Assembly: GCA_002360495.1 (NCBI GenBank)
Contig: DEQO01000167.1
Location: 1-29,702, forward strand
DNA from: Flavobacteriales bacterium UBA3364
GTDB taxonomy: Bacteria > Bacteroidota > Bacteroidia > Flavobacteriales_F > PHOS-HE28
Length of the DNA stretch: 29,702 nucleotides
Direction of reading: 5' to 3'
A program made the position numbers and the translations under genes. Below the pieces are notes generated by a model, which saw only the letters and a list, made by a program, of their open reading frames with translations, searched no databases and was not told where the DNA came from. Positions within the stretch are counted from its first letter, which is position 1. Each line of letters opens with the position of its first letter. This document shows, piece by piece, positions 8,191 to 15,221 of the stretch.

Positions 8191-9201
8191 TCAACGGTGC
8201 ATTTGCAAATAAGCCCGTGCTGCGTTCAGCGCGGCATCGCTCGGGTCGAAACGCGGTGCAAGATCCGGGACAACGATATCAGGCGCGATGTTCGTGACGT
8301 ACGGTCCGCCGTCACCGGTGCAGAGCACACTTTCGGCAATGCTCACGACCAGTTGATCGTACAATACCGTCCAGCCGTTCTCCGTGGTGTAACCTGCGGT
8401 GGCCTCTCCCATGCTGGTCGTGTTCGGGCGCTGTTCGAGGCATGCCGCCACGGCCTCCCCTGAACTGGCCGTGTAACGTCCGTACAGCACGATCAGCGCA
8501 TCCTTCGAGCGGTCCTTGCCGACCGGGAGTTCGATCATGCTGTGCCGGTTCCGCTGGAAGTGCCCGGCGCGGAAAGCGTACTCCGCGGAACGCCGCCCAA
8601 GGCGATCCAACGAGCCTGCGCTCGGTCCTTCGGGGAACAAGGGCGCCAACGCTTCCAGCATCGGCCACATGTTGCCACCGCTGTTCACGCGCAGGTCGAT
8701 GATCCAGCGCTTGGCACCGGCACCGATCAAACTATCCAGGCCCGCCCGGATACGGCGTGCCTCCCGGTCGACATCCGTCGTGTTCACGGCAGGGATGCGC
8801 AGGTAACCCGTGGTCGTGTCGAAGAGCGTGGCCTCGAACCCATACTGGCCGTCCAGCACCTTTTGCCAGAAGTCCATGTCGGGTGTACGATCATCCTTTC
8901 GGTGCGATCGTGTTCCGTCCGTGAGCCAGGCGATGGGTTGATTATCCAAGTAGATACGTCCATGGTGATCGCCCAAGGCATTGAGGACATGGGTGAAGGC
9001 AGGTGCGAGGTCGATCAATGTGTCAGCGTTCGCACAAAGGGTCGCAAGGCTGTCCTTCAATGCGGAACGATCCGTGCCAATGGTGTAGTATGAGATCCGC
9101 TCCATCGTGCGGACCACTGAATCGAGGACTGCGCAGGTCGGCGTTTGCGCGACACTTGCCAACGGCATGCCTATGGCAAGAAGGATCTGGACGCGGCGCA
9201 C
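8191..9201 (-). CDS. S41 family peptidase (C-terminal processing protease-like), secreted
   Basis: A 336-residue protein with a signal peptide (MRRVQILLAIGMPLASVAQ). The central and C-terminal part shows the S41 fold: GYLRIPAVN (132-140), WIIDLRVNSGGNMWPM (166-181), IVLYGRYTASSGEAVA (237-252) with the probable nucleophile Ser246, and MGEATAGYT (264-272). A lysine is not present 25 residues after the serine, so the Ser/Lys dyad of CtpA is not evident; it resembles the tricorn-like/retinol-binding-protein-like S41 branch instead. No PDZ domain can be identified between the N-terminal helices and the protease core. Expected in the periplasm. It lies between ccmF (9-bp gap) and the DUF2520 gene (3-bp gap). 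Confidence 0.85.
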   Translation of the reverse strand: MRRVQILLAIGMPLASVAQTPTCAVLDSVVRTMERISYYTIGTDRSALKDSLATLCANADTLIDLAPAFTHVLNALGDHHGRIYLDNQPIAWLTDGTRSHRKDDRTPDMDFWQKVLDGQYGFEATLFDTTTGYLRIPAVNTTDVDREARRIRAGLDSLIGAGAKRWIIDLRVNSGGNMWPMLEALAPLFPEGPSAGSLDRLGRRSAEYAFRAGHFQRNRHSMIELPVGKDRSKDALIVLYGRYTASSGEAVAACLEQRPNTTSMGEATAGYTTENGWTVLYDQLVVSIAESVLCTGDGGPYVTNIAPDIVVPDLAPRFDPSDAALNAARAYLQMHR

Positions 9202-9210
9202 CGCACGAAA

Positions 9211-12039
9211 TTACTTCTTCACCCGCTGCCGGATGGCCATCAAGGTCCCCAGGAAAAGCAGCACGCAGCCGATCCACAGGATGTTGATCCCGGGGAAGAC
9301 GATCGCTTGCAGCACCAGGAATTCGGACTCCGCCACGTTGAGCCCGATCTTCCACAACTCTTTGCCACCACCCGGGATGGGACCACTGTGGCCCATGGCA
9401 GGCGTGGTCGTGCGGTCCACGGTGGCCAGACTGTACTTGATGCGCAGGGCTTCCAGTTCGGCCGCCTTGCCCGCTACCGGTTGCCCATCGGCGTAGATCA
9501 CGATCGGTTCGGCAAGGAACCAGCGGTCGCGCTGGTACAGGTCGCGGACGCGGATGTGTGCCGTGTAGACCACGAAACGATCGCCCAGACGTCGCTTCAC
9601 CACGCTGTCCGCCACCATGGTCACGCTGTCGATGATGGCCAGGGCGGATGGGGTGATGATCGTATCGCCCACGACCTTGTCGTAGAGCCGGTCGGGCATC
9701 CATGTGTCATCCGCCGTGTCGCTGGCCATGGTCATGTCGGCATAGCGGACGTGGGTGTAGAGGTCGCGTTGCAACCAGTGCTTGGTGCTCGGTTCCGCCA
9801 CGTTCCCGAATCGCGGGTTGAGTTGGATGAAGGGCGAAAGACCGAAGAGGCGCTCACCGGGCTTCGATCCGCTCCACTCGGTGGCATGCCAAAGCGTTCG
9901 TCGCGTGAATTCCTCCAACGGTTCCCAGTGTTCCGGTTGATCTTCCAGGAAGTACTGGCCCGCTTTGTGCGTATCCCGCGCGCGGAAGAGCATATCGCCG
10001 ACGCGTGCCGTATCACCGGCTTCGTAGGTACGCGGCTCTACGGCGAAGTAGTCCATCGCATAAGAGACGTTCACGCCCTCCTGGCTCTTTTCCTTGTAGT
10101 GGATGTAGTGGTCGCCCATCCGCACGGTATCGCCTCGGTAGAGGAGGAGGTCCTCGTTGTTGTCGAAGCCTTCGTTCAGGAAGCGCAGGTCCATGTCCCC
10201 TGTGTTGCGGCTCACCTCCTGTTGGCGGCTGTTACTGATCAGGGCGCCCATCATCACCATCGCGAACCCGACGTGCGCTACGGAGGCACCGGCGTTCTTC
10301 AAGCTGCCCTTCAGGACCGAGGGGACATAGAGCAGGTTCGCCACCAGTGCGAAGGAGGCGGAGAAGAGCAACGCGACCAGCGTGAGTTCCGCGAGCGTGT
10401 ATTCCAATACGATCACGCCGATCACCGTGATGCCGACGGCCAGCGCGAGCGACAGCCCGATCTGCCGCAGGAACTTCCGGCGATCACTGTCCTTCCAACG
10501 CAGGTACTGTGTGAAGGCGACCAACATGGTGATGATGAACGCGAAGGGGACCTGCCACTTGTTGTAATGCTCGATGGCCTTGCCCGGTGGCGCCAACCTG
10601 GCATCGGCGAGTCCCGTGAAGAAGTCGCTGCCGGTCTTTTCTCCCAACCAGGCGAAGGCGCTACCGAAGGGTTCCAACAGGATATTGAAGACCGGGACCG
10701 ATGTGCTGAAGGTGATCTGCGCCGCACTCAGCAGCAGTACGAGCGATCCGATGAAGAGCCAGAACTCACGGGACCAGAGCGATTCCTCCGGTTCCTTGCT
10801 GGTGAAATCGAGGCGATAGGCCTGCACGATGTGGATCAGCGTAATAGCGCCGAACAGCAGGATGGCCGGCACTTCCTTCTCGAGTGCGATGCCGAGGACC
10901 ATCAGTACCGAGGAGATCCCCACATAGAACCAACGCTGCGACCGCTGCGGATGCAACATCGCTGCGCTGATGCCGATGAAGATCAACAGGAACCGCACGA
11001 GCGCCGGGAGCATTCCATCGCCGGTGAAACTGTGTACACTGGTATCGCCCAGCACGCCGCTGCGCGTGAGGAAGGTGGAGTAGAGGATCAGGATGAAGGT
11101 GAGCAGCACCATCAGGAAAACGCTGAAGAGTGCGGTGGGTTTGCGCTTGTTCACCAGCATTAAATGGCCTGCGCCCACAAGGGTGATCCAGGGCACCAGA
11201 GATGCGTTCTCAACGGGGTCCCAGGCCCAGAACCCGCCGAAGCTCAACGCTTCGTAGGCCCACGCACCGCCCATGAGGATGCCGGTACCCAGGACCATGA
11301 TCCCGAAGAAGGTCCACGGCAGGGCCGGCGTGATCCAGCCTTGCTTGTCGCGCCGCCAGAGGCCTGCGATGGCATAGGCGAACGGCACCAGTGTGGCTGC
11401 GAAGCCGAGGAACAAGGTCGGCGGATGGATCACCATCCAGTAGTTCTGCAGCAACGGGTTCAAGCCACGGCCATCGGCGAACTGCGGGATGGCACTGAGG
11501 TAGGTGGCCATACCTGTCCACGGCAGGCCGATGTTCTCCGGAAGCTCGCGGATCAGGAGGAACGGGCTGCTGCCCATCCGCACTTCCCCGAAGTAGATGC
11601 CCAGGAGCATGAAGGCCAGGAAGACCTGTACGAGTGCGACGATCGTCATCACCGGGGCTTCCCATTCCCTGGCACGCAGGATCAGGATGTTCCCCAGTAC
11701 CATGTGCCAGAAGGTCCACAGCAGGAACGAACCTTCCTGGCCTTCCCAGAAGCAGCTTGCGATGTATTTCATCGGCATGGCCAGGTTGCTGTGCTTCCAC
11801 ACGTAGTCGTATTCGAACCAGTGGTTGAACAGCATGGTGAACAGCGTGACCACAATGCCCACGACCGCGACGGAATGCAGACGGAATCCGATGCGCCCCA
11901 GGTTCGCCCATTCGACCGACTTCCATGTGGTGCCCAGGAAATAGCCCAACGTGCCCAATACCGCACCTACCAACGAAACGATGGCCAGCGTATGGCCCAG
12001 CTGTCCTGCCCAAAGGTGTTCTCCGACGTAGTCGATCAT
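9211..12039 (-). CDS. ccmF: Cytochrome c maturation haem lyase subunit CcmF/CcsA
   Basis: A very large (942 residues) polytopic membrane protein of the haem-handling protein family. The tryptophan-rich WWD haem-binding segment is clear: FGGFWAWDPVENASLVPW (267-284). Conserved histidines that normally ligate haem occur in FNHWFEYDYVWKH (71-83) and VIHPPTLFLGF (203-213). CcmF receives haem from holo-CcmE and, with CcmH in standard systems, attaches it to CXXCH of apocytochrome c. About the last 350 residues form a long periplasmic domain before a final membrane helix (ILWIGCVLLFLGTL) and a basic tail; this is longer than the Proteobacterial protein (about 650 residues) but usual for Bacteroidota. 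A purine-rich site (AAAGGAAA) lies about 10 bases before the ATG. Confidence 0.93.
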   Translation of the reverse strand: MIDYVGEHLWAGQLGHTLAIVSLVGAVLGTLGYFLGTTWKSVEWANLGRIGFRLHSVAVVGIVVTLFTMLFNHWFEYDYVWKHSNLAMPMKYIASCFWEGQEGSFLLWTFWHMVLGNILILRAREWEAPVMTIVALVQVFLAFMLLGIYFGEVRMGSSPFLLIRELPENIGLPWTGMATYLSAIPQFADGRGLNPLLQNYWMVIHPPTLFLGFAATLVPFAYAIAGLWRRDKQGWITPALPWTFFGIMVLGTGILMGGAWAYEALSFGGFWAWDPVENASLVPWITLVGAGHLMLVNKRKPTALFSVFLMVLLTFILILYSTFLTRSGVLGDTSVHSFTGDGMLPALVRFLLIFIGISAAMLHPQRSQRWFYVGISSVLMVLGIALEKEVPAILLFGAITLIHIVQAYRLDFTSKEPEESLWSREFWLFIGSLVLLLSAAQITFSTSVPVFNILLEPFGSAFAWLGEKTGSDFFTGLADARLAPPGKAIEHYNKWQVPFAFIITMLVAFTQYLRWKDSDRRKFLRQIGLSLALAVGITVIGVIVLEYTLAELTLVALLFSASFALVANLLYVPSVLKGSLKNAGASVAHVGFAMVMMGALISNSRQQEVSRNTGDMDLRFLNEGFDNNEDLLLYRGDTVRMGDHYIHYKEKSQEGVNVSYAMDYFAVEPRTYEAGDTARVGDMLFRARDTHKAGQYFLEDQPEHWEPLEEFTRRTLWHATEWSGSKPGERLFGLSPFIQLNPRFGNVAEPSTKHWLQRDLYTHVRYADMTMASDTADDTWMPDRLYDKVVGDTIITPSALAIIDSVTMVADSVVKRRLGDRFVVYTAHIRVRDLYQRDRWFLAEPIVIYADGQPVAGKAAELEALRIKYSLATVDRTTTPAMGHSGPIPGGGKELWKIGLNVAESEFLVLQAIVFPGINILWIGCVLLFLGTLMAIRQRVKK

Positions 12040-12139
12040 CGATCAATTTCCTTTCGAGATGCCCGTCGCCCCGGTGGGTCGACGCTACGCGGACCAGGTA
12101 TTTCTCCGCCCGCGGACAACGGTGGTCCACCAACCCTCC

Positions 12140-12529
12140 TCACCCTGCGATCTTGTTCTCTTCGTTGTACTTGCTCGGGCACTTCATCAGCATGTCCCGT
12201 GCTTCGAACTCGCCGTTCTCATTGGCTTCGCCGATCAGCACCAGACGTTCGCTGCGCTCGAAGTCCTGAGGTTTGGCCTTGGCCAGGTGCACTTTGCACA
12301 CGCGTCCTTGCAGGTCCTTCATCGTGAAGGTGGTCAGGCTGGCGTTCATGCTGGGTTCATAGATGATCTCCTGCGAACGGTCCAAGGTGCCCACCACATG
12401 GTACTCCTTGCCGGGGTGTGCCATGGCCTGGTCCAGATCGGCATAGGTGCTGCTGTCGTACAATGATCCCACCAGCGCCCCGATGGCGACGGCGATGATC
12501 ACGATGGCGATGATGTGCGAGCGTTTCAT
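12140..12529 (-). CDS. ccmE: Haem chaperone CcmE, CxxxY variant
   Basis: A 129-residue protein, start at the ATG at 12529 (longer in-frame extension upstream is not coding-like). One N-terminal membrane helix (HIIAIVIIAVAIGALVGSL, 5-23) anchors an OB-fold periplasmic domain with the strand pattern YHVVGTLD, TFTMKD, VCKVHLAK, RLVLIGEAN. CcmE binds haem covalently and carries it from CcmABCD to CcmF. The canonical haem-binding motif HxxxY (His130 in E. coli) is here Cys117-Pro-Ser-Lys-Tyr121, i.e. CxxxY. This variant is described from archaea and some bacteria (Desulfovibrio included) that run System I without CcmH. Ends about 100 bp before ccmF; nothing coding is seen in that gap. Confidence 0.93.
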   Translation of the reverse strand: MKRSHIIAIVIIAVAIGALVGSLYDSSTYADLDQAMAHPGKEYHVVGTLDRSQEIIYEPSMNASLTTFTMKDLQGRVCKVHLAKAKPQDFERSERLVLIGEANENGEFEARDMLMKCPSKYNEENKIAG

Positions 12530-12561
12530 TGTCGTGAAAAGGTAGGGCCCGAGGTCCGACG

Positions 12562-12783
12562 TTACGGGTGCTTCGATCCGGTGTTGCGTTCCATGTTGGT
12601 CACTCTCCGATCCATCCGCCACATCCACAGCCCGATGCCGAGGATGATGATCGCCACAACAGCCACAACGGCGTTGATCTTGCCACTGCCGTAGAGCGTG
12701 CTTTCCAGCCAGCTCGGTGCGGCATTCTGTGCGTTCGTGACAACTGCGGAAAGGATCGAGAGGAAGGAGAGCAGTGTTCTCAT
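12562..12783 (-). CDS. ccmD: CcmD family small membrane protein
   Basis: A 73-residue protein with a signal-like N-terminus (MRTLLSFLSILSAVVTNAQ), a short extracytoplasmic piece, one membrane helix (NAVVAVVAIIILGIGLWMW, about 37-55) and a basic cytoplasmic tail (RMDRRVTNMERN). CcmD stabilises the CcmABC haem-release complex and helps free holo-CcmE. Bacteroidota forms carry a cleavable signal, as seen here. Its ATG overlaps the stop of ccmC (ATGA, 12780-12783), so translation is coupled, and ccmE begins 32 bp downstream. Identification rests on size, topology and position, since the sequence is poorly conserved. Confidence 0.85.
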   Translation of the reverse strand: MRTLLSFLSILSAVVTNAQNAAPSWLESTLYGSGKINAVVAVVAIIILGIGLWMWRMDRRVTNMERNTGSKHP

Positions 12784-13802
12784 CGGTCAAGTGTTTCTGC
12801 AACGCGCGCGGCCCGCACTCGAAGGTCGTACATCCAGGTACCCAGCAGGATCCAGCCCAGTACGGCAGGGTAGAAGACCATGCGCAGTCGGCTGTCCAGG
12901 TCCAGATCGCTGAAGCCGCTATTGCCGCCGTTGCCCGGATGCAGGCTGTCCACGGCATTGAGGCGTGGTACCACGAAGAGGAAGAGCACCAGCAGCACGA
13001 AGGCGAAGATGTTGTAGATGGCCGCGAGCCGCGCCCGTTTGTGCGCATCCTGGACCGAACCGCGCAGCACCAGATAGGCCAGGTAGATCAAACCGGTGAC
13101 CGCAGCGCCGTTCAGCTTCACATCGTTGGTCCAGAAGGCACCCCAGGTGGCACGGGCCCATACGGCACCAGTGATCAAACCGAGGAAGCAGAACACGAGG
13201 CCCACTTTCACCGCGAGTTCCGCCGCACGGTCCTGCGCCAGTGAGTTGGTACCCAGCACGCGGATGCTCTTGTACATCGATACCGCCATCAGCACGATCA
13301 TCGTGAACCACATCGGCACATGGAAACAGAGGTTGCGGATGCTCTCGTACAGAATGCTGCGGTTGGGGAATACGAAAAGGTGGCCGCTGCGGGTGTTGCC
13401 GGGAACGCACGAAGCCTCTGCGGCCACGTCGCCATTCCCGGTGCCTTCGGTCCACAGTGCTTCGGGCAATCGCAGCAGGCCGTCCTTGCCGCTGAACGTT
13501 GCCAACGTGCTCAGGTTCTCGGTCAGACCGCCCGGGGCGTCCAGGTCGATCCGGAGGTGCGTGTCATCCAGCGCGGTGACATTCGACGCGCACCATTTGC
13601 CTTGGCCGTTCTCCAGCCAGACCTCAAGGGCACCCGGCTCGGTGAAATGCGTGTTGTAGCCCGTTATCAACAGCTCCACAGGCCCGGGCGCGATCCGGTC
13701 CGGCGACACATGGACCAACGCAGGCGCCAAGGGCACCCTTAACGCCGCGATGGAAGCGAACAACAGCAGGCCGATGCCCAGGAATTTCCACCAGTGCTTC
13801 AT
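12780..13802 (-). CDS. ccmC: Haem transporter subunit CcmC/CcsA with extra N-terminal periplasmic domain
   Basis: A 340-residue protein; ordinary CcmC is about 220-250. A first membrane helix (about 5-22) is followed by a soluble stretch (about 25-145) with beta-rich pattern (ELLITGYN, ALEVWLENGQGKW, LRIDLDAPGG) not belonging to CcmC. From residue 150 the usual six-helix CcmC core starts: His161 in LCFHVPMW, the WWD-type segment ATWGAFWTNDVKL (218-230) and His288 in DSLHPGNGG. These residues hold haem between the membrane and CcmE. The WWD segment keeps two tryptophans and reads FWTND where Proteobacteria have WWxWD. The ATGA overlap with ccmD confirms operon structure. The extra domain resembles an IPT/Ig-like fold, but this is a guess. 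Confidence 0.88.
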   Translation of the reverse strand: MKHWWKFLGIGLLLFASIAALRVPLAPALVHVSPDRIAPGPVELLITGYNTHFTEPGALEVWLENGQGKWCASNVTALDDTHLRIDLDAPGGLTENLSTLATFSGKDGLLRLPEALWTEGTGNGDVAAEASCVPGNTRSGHLFVFPNRSILYESIRNLCFHVPMWFTMIVLMAVSMYKSIRVLGTNSLAQDRAAELAVKVGLVFCFLGLITGAVWARATWGAFWTNDVKLNGAAVTGLIYLAYLVLRGSVQDAHKRARLAAIYNIFAFVLLVLFLFVVPRLNAVDSLHPGNGGNSGFSDLDLDSRLRMVFYPAVLGWILLGTWMYDLRVRAARVAETLDR

Positions 13803-13852
13803 TCGCTCGAACTATGCGTATTGGACCGCAAAACGGCGAATGTTCCGGATCT

Positions 13853-13876
13853 CTTTGCGCCTTTGCGCCTTTGCGG
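13853..13876. repeat. Three tandem copies of an 8-bp unit (CTTTGCGC)
   Basis: In the 86-bp spacer between ccmB and ccmC the sequence reads CTTTGCGC, CTTTGCGC, CTTTGCGG. The spacer holds no gene. Similar 8-bp periodic repeats occur at 14805-14852 and 18733-18748. Confidence 0.8.
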
Positions 13877-13888
13877 CCAACCCATCTC

Positions 13889-14608
13889 CTAGTCGCGCCA
13901 AAGGTACGGGAAGAGTATCCAGGCCAGGGTGATCGTGATCACGTCCAGCAAGATCAGACCGCCGAAGTAGGTGCTGGTCACGCTCCACGCCACGCCGTCC
14001 AACGACAGCTTGCTGGCCCGCATCACCGTGAGCAACAACGGCAGCACCAAGGGGAAGCCCAGGATCGCCATCAGCCCGATGCCGTTACCCGCCCGTGCAG
14101 CAATGGCCGAGATCAGGGTGAGCACCGCCGCGAAACCGATGCCGCCCAACACCACCGCCAGGATGAATTGACCAAGGTCGGCCTCTACCAGTGCCGCACT
14201 GCCCAGCAGCACGGTATATACCAATAGGCTCAGCAGGCTCATCACCACCATGGTCACCGCGTTGTACAGGGCGCGGGCCAGCACCACGCTACGCGGATCC
14301 ACGAGCGTGTAGAGGTAGAGTTGCCGCCCTTGGTCCTCACGCTGGAACGAACGCGCCAACGCATTGAAGGCCGCGAACAAGAGGATGATCCAGAACAAAG
14401 CGTTCCAAGTGGCCGTGCCCAAGCCGCCTTTCACCGCGAGATAGGCCACGTACACCGCGCTCACCACATAGAGCAGCATGCCCGCCCAGGCCGCGCGTTG
14501 GCGCAGGTCCAGGGCCACCTCCAGGCGTAGCAGGGCGGCGATCTCGGCGGGCTTCACGGGCGCGAAGGTACCGGTGGGCGGATAGCTTCGGGCGGAGCTG
14601 AAGATCAC
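13889..14608 (-). CDS. ccmB: Haem exporter permease CcmB
   Basis: A 239-residue protein from a GTG at 14608. A second GTG at 14557 gives 222 residues, closer to the family, and places the conserved start (KPAEIAALLRLEVALDLRQR) near the N-terminus, so the true start may be there. Six membrane helices are evident (AWAGMLLYVVSAVYVAYLAV, TWNALFWIILLFAAFNAL, VTMVVMSLLSLLVYTVLL, FILAVVLGGIGFAAVLTL, LGFPLVLPLLLTVM, GLILLDVITITLAWILF), and the motif FQREDQGRQLYLYTL is typical of CcmB. With the ATPase CcmA it forms the ABC unit that releases haem-loaded CcmE. No ccmA is found up to 15.2 kb or anywhere else in this window. The 86-bp gap to ccmC contains an octamer repeat. Confidence 0.9.
   Translation of the reverse strand: MIFSSARSYPPTGTFAPVKPAEIAALLRLEVALDLRQRAAWAGMLLYVVSAVYVAYLAVKGGLGTATWNALFWIILLFAAFNALARSFQREDQGRQLYLYTLVDPRSVVLARALYNAVTMVVMSLLSLLVYTVLLGSAALVEADLGQFILAVVLGGIGFAAVLTLISAIAARAGNGIGLMAILGFPLVLPLLLTVMRASKLSLDGVAWSVTSTYFGGLILLDVITITLAWILFPYLWRD
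13899..13906 (-). promoter_or_regulatory. Possible internal -7 box (TACCTTTG) ahead of ccmC
   Basis: The minus strand reads TACCTTTG, an exact TAnnTTTG match, inside the last codons of ccmB and about 97 bp before the ccmC start. No clear -33 TTTG is present. It may be a secondary promoter inside the operon or a chance match. Confidence 0.25.
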
Positions 14609-14691
14609 GCGAGTTCATTGAAGCCTCGTGCGGCCACCGAGCGCTTGGACAGATCGAATGGGAGGGTGCGGAGTTGAGATAAGGGTCTTCC

Positions 14692-14715
14692 GATCAGCTT
14701 CTACTGATCTTTTTT
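14692..14715 (+). terminator. Intrinsic terminator with no upstream plus-strand gene
   Basis: GATCAG (14692-14697) and CTGATC (14704-14709) pair around a six-base loop and are followed at once by six T residues on the plus strand. This is a normal Rho-independent terminator layout, yet the only gene to its left (ccmB) runs the other way. It may end a small unannotated RNA or block antisense reading, or be a leftover of a lost gene. Confidence 0.55.
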
Positions 14716-14804
14716 CCACCAACCGACCTTTTCGGTAATGCATGGCCTTACCTTCAACAGCAAGAAGGCCACTTTGGGATACACCATTGATCGCGTCTTC
14801 TTCG

Positions 14805-14852
14805 CCGCTTGGCCGCTTGGCCGCTTGGCCGCTTGGCCGCTTGGCCGCTTGG
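14805..14852. repeat. Six tandem copies of an 8-bp unit (CCGCTTGG)
   Basis: Six exact, uninterrupted copies of CCGCTTGG fill 48 bp, then a partial unit CCGTTG. Because eight is not a multiple of three, the array is unlikely to be coding. It is a simple-sequence array prone to copy-number change and sits between the divergent ccm operon and the T9SS genes. Confidence 0.92.
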
Positions 14853-15022
14853 CCGTTGTATTCCAGCACAGCAAGCTAGTGCTGGGCGGCGACCTACGTG
14901 GTCGCATGCACTACCCCCGTTACCGACCACACTTTTCTTTCGCAACCATGGACAGGTTGCATAGCCGCATACCGTTCGCGTATGGGCTTTGCCGCCCCAA
15001 GTTGAAGCAGCGCTTACGACGG

Positions 15023-15061
15023 CCCCGGTCCTTGGCCTGCGCTCTTGGCCAAAGACCGGGG
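15023..15061. other. Long hairpin upstream of the T9SS type A gene
   Basis: Arms CCCCGGTC-C-TTGGCC (15023-15037) and GGCCAA-A-GACCGGGG (15047-15061) give 14 paired positions and one mismatch around a nine-base loop. No T-tract follows. It lies about 160 bp before the start at 15222 and may be part of a leader RNA, a terminator without U-tract, or a small repeat element. Confidence 0.6.
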
Positions 15062-15124
15062 TACTGAACCTGACCTGCGCCTGCCCAAGCAAAGTAGGCA
15101 GCGCAACGCCCGCCGAAGCGGTCT

Positions 15125-15137
15125 TATCTTTCGGTAG
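15125..15137 (+). promoter_or_regulatory. Promoter-like TATCTTTC overlapping a shared CTTTCGGTAG motif
   Basis: TATCTTTC (15125-15132) resembles the Bacteroidota -7 TAnnTTTG element. The ten bases CTTTCGGTAG (15128-15137) occur again at 16303-16312, upstream of the next plus-strand T9SS gene. The first copy lies 85 bp before its gene and the second 23 bp before its gene. No good -33 element was found. Confidence 0.3.
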
Positions 15138-15221
15138 CCACGCCGCAACCCGCACCGGACGATGGCTTGAAAGGAGCGGAAGAAGACCGGACATGCGACC
15201 CGGTCAACACGAACAAGAACG

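Larger units (their letters stand above)
14609..15221. other. 613-bp non-coding spacer between divergent ccmB and T9SS gene
   Basis: No credible gene is seen. Frames open across it on both strands are low-complexity where they cross the octamer repeat and resemble nothing. It holds a terminator-like hairpin (14692-14715), the 8-bp repeat (14805-14852), a small hairpin with arms GCAACC/GGTTGC (14942-14960), a long hairpin (15023-15061) and a promoter-like TATCTTTC (15125-15132). Promoters for the ccm operon and the plus-strand T9SS genes must lie here. Confidence 0.6.

Noticed and set aside
9145..11163. Long plus-strand open frame (672 codons) opposite ccmF
   Set aside because: It is fully antisense to a clear CcmF, its protein is rich in His, Gln, Arg and Glu without domains, and such frames are common opposite GC-rich genes.
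12780..13802. Frameshift or gene fusion artefact in ccmC
   Set aside because: The frame is open throughout, all core CcmC residues are in place and the four-base overlap with ccmD is intact.
14805..14852. CRISPR-like array
   Set aside because: The units are 8 bp with no spacers between them; there are no cas genes.
14738..15067. 109-codon plus-strand frame through the octamer array
   Set aside because: The middle is simple repeat translation, the period of 8 bp shifts frame with every copy-number change, and the ends match nothing.
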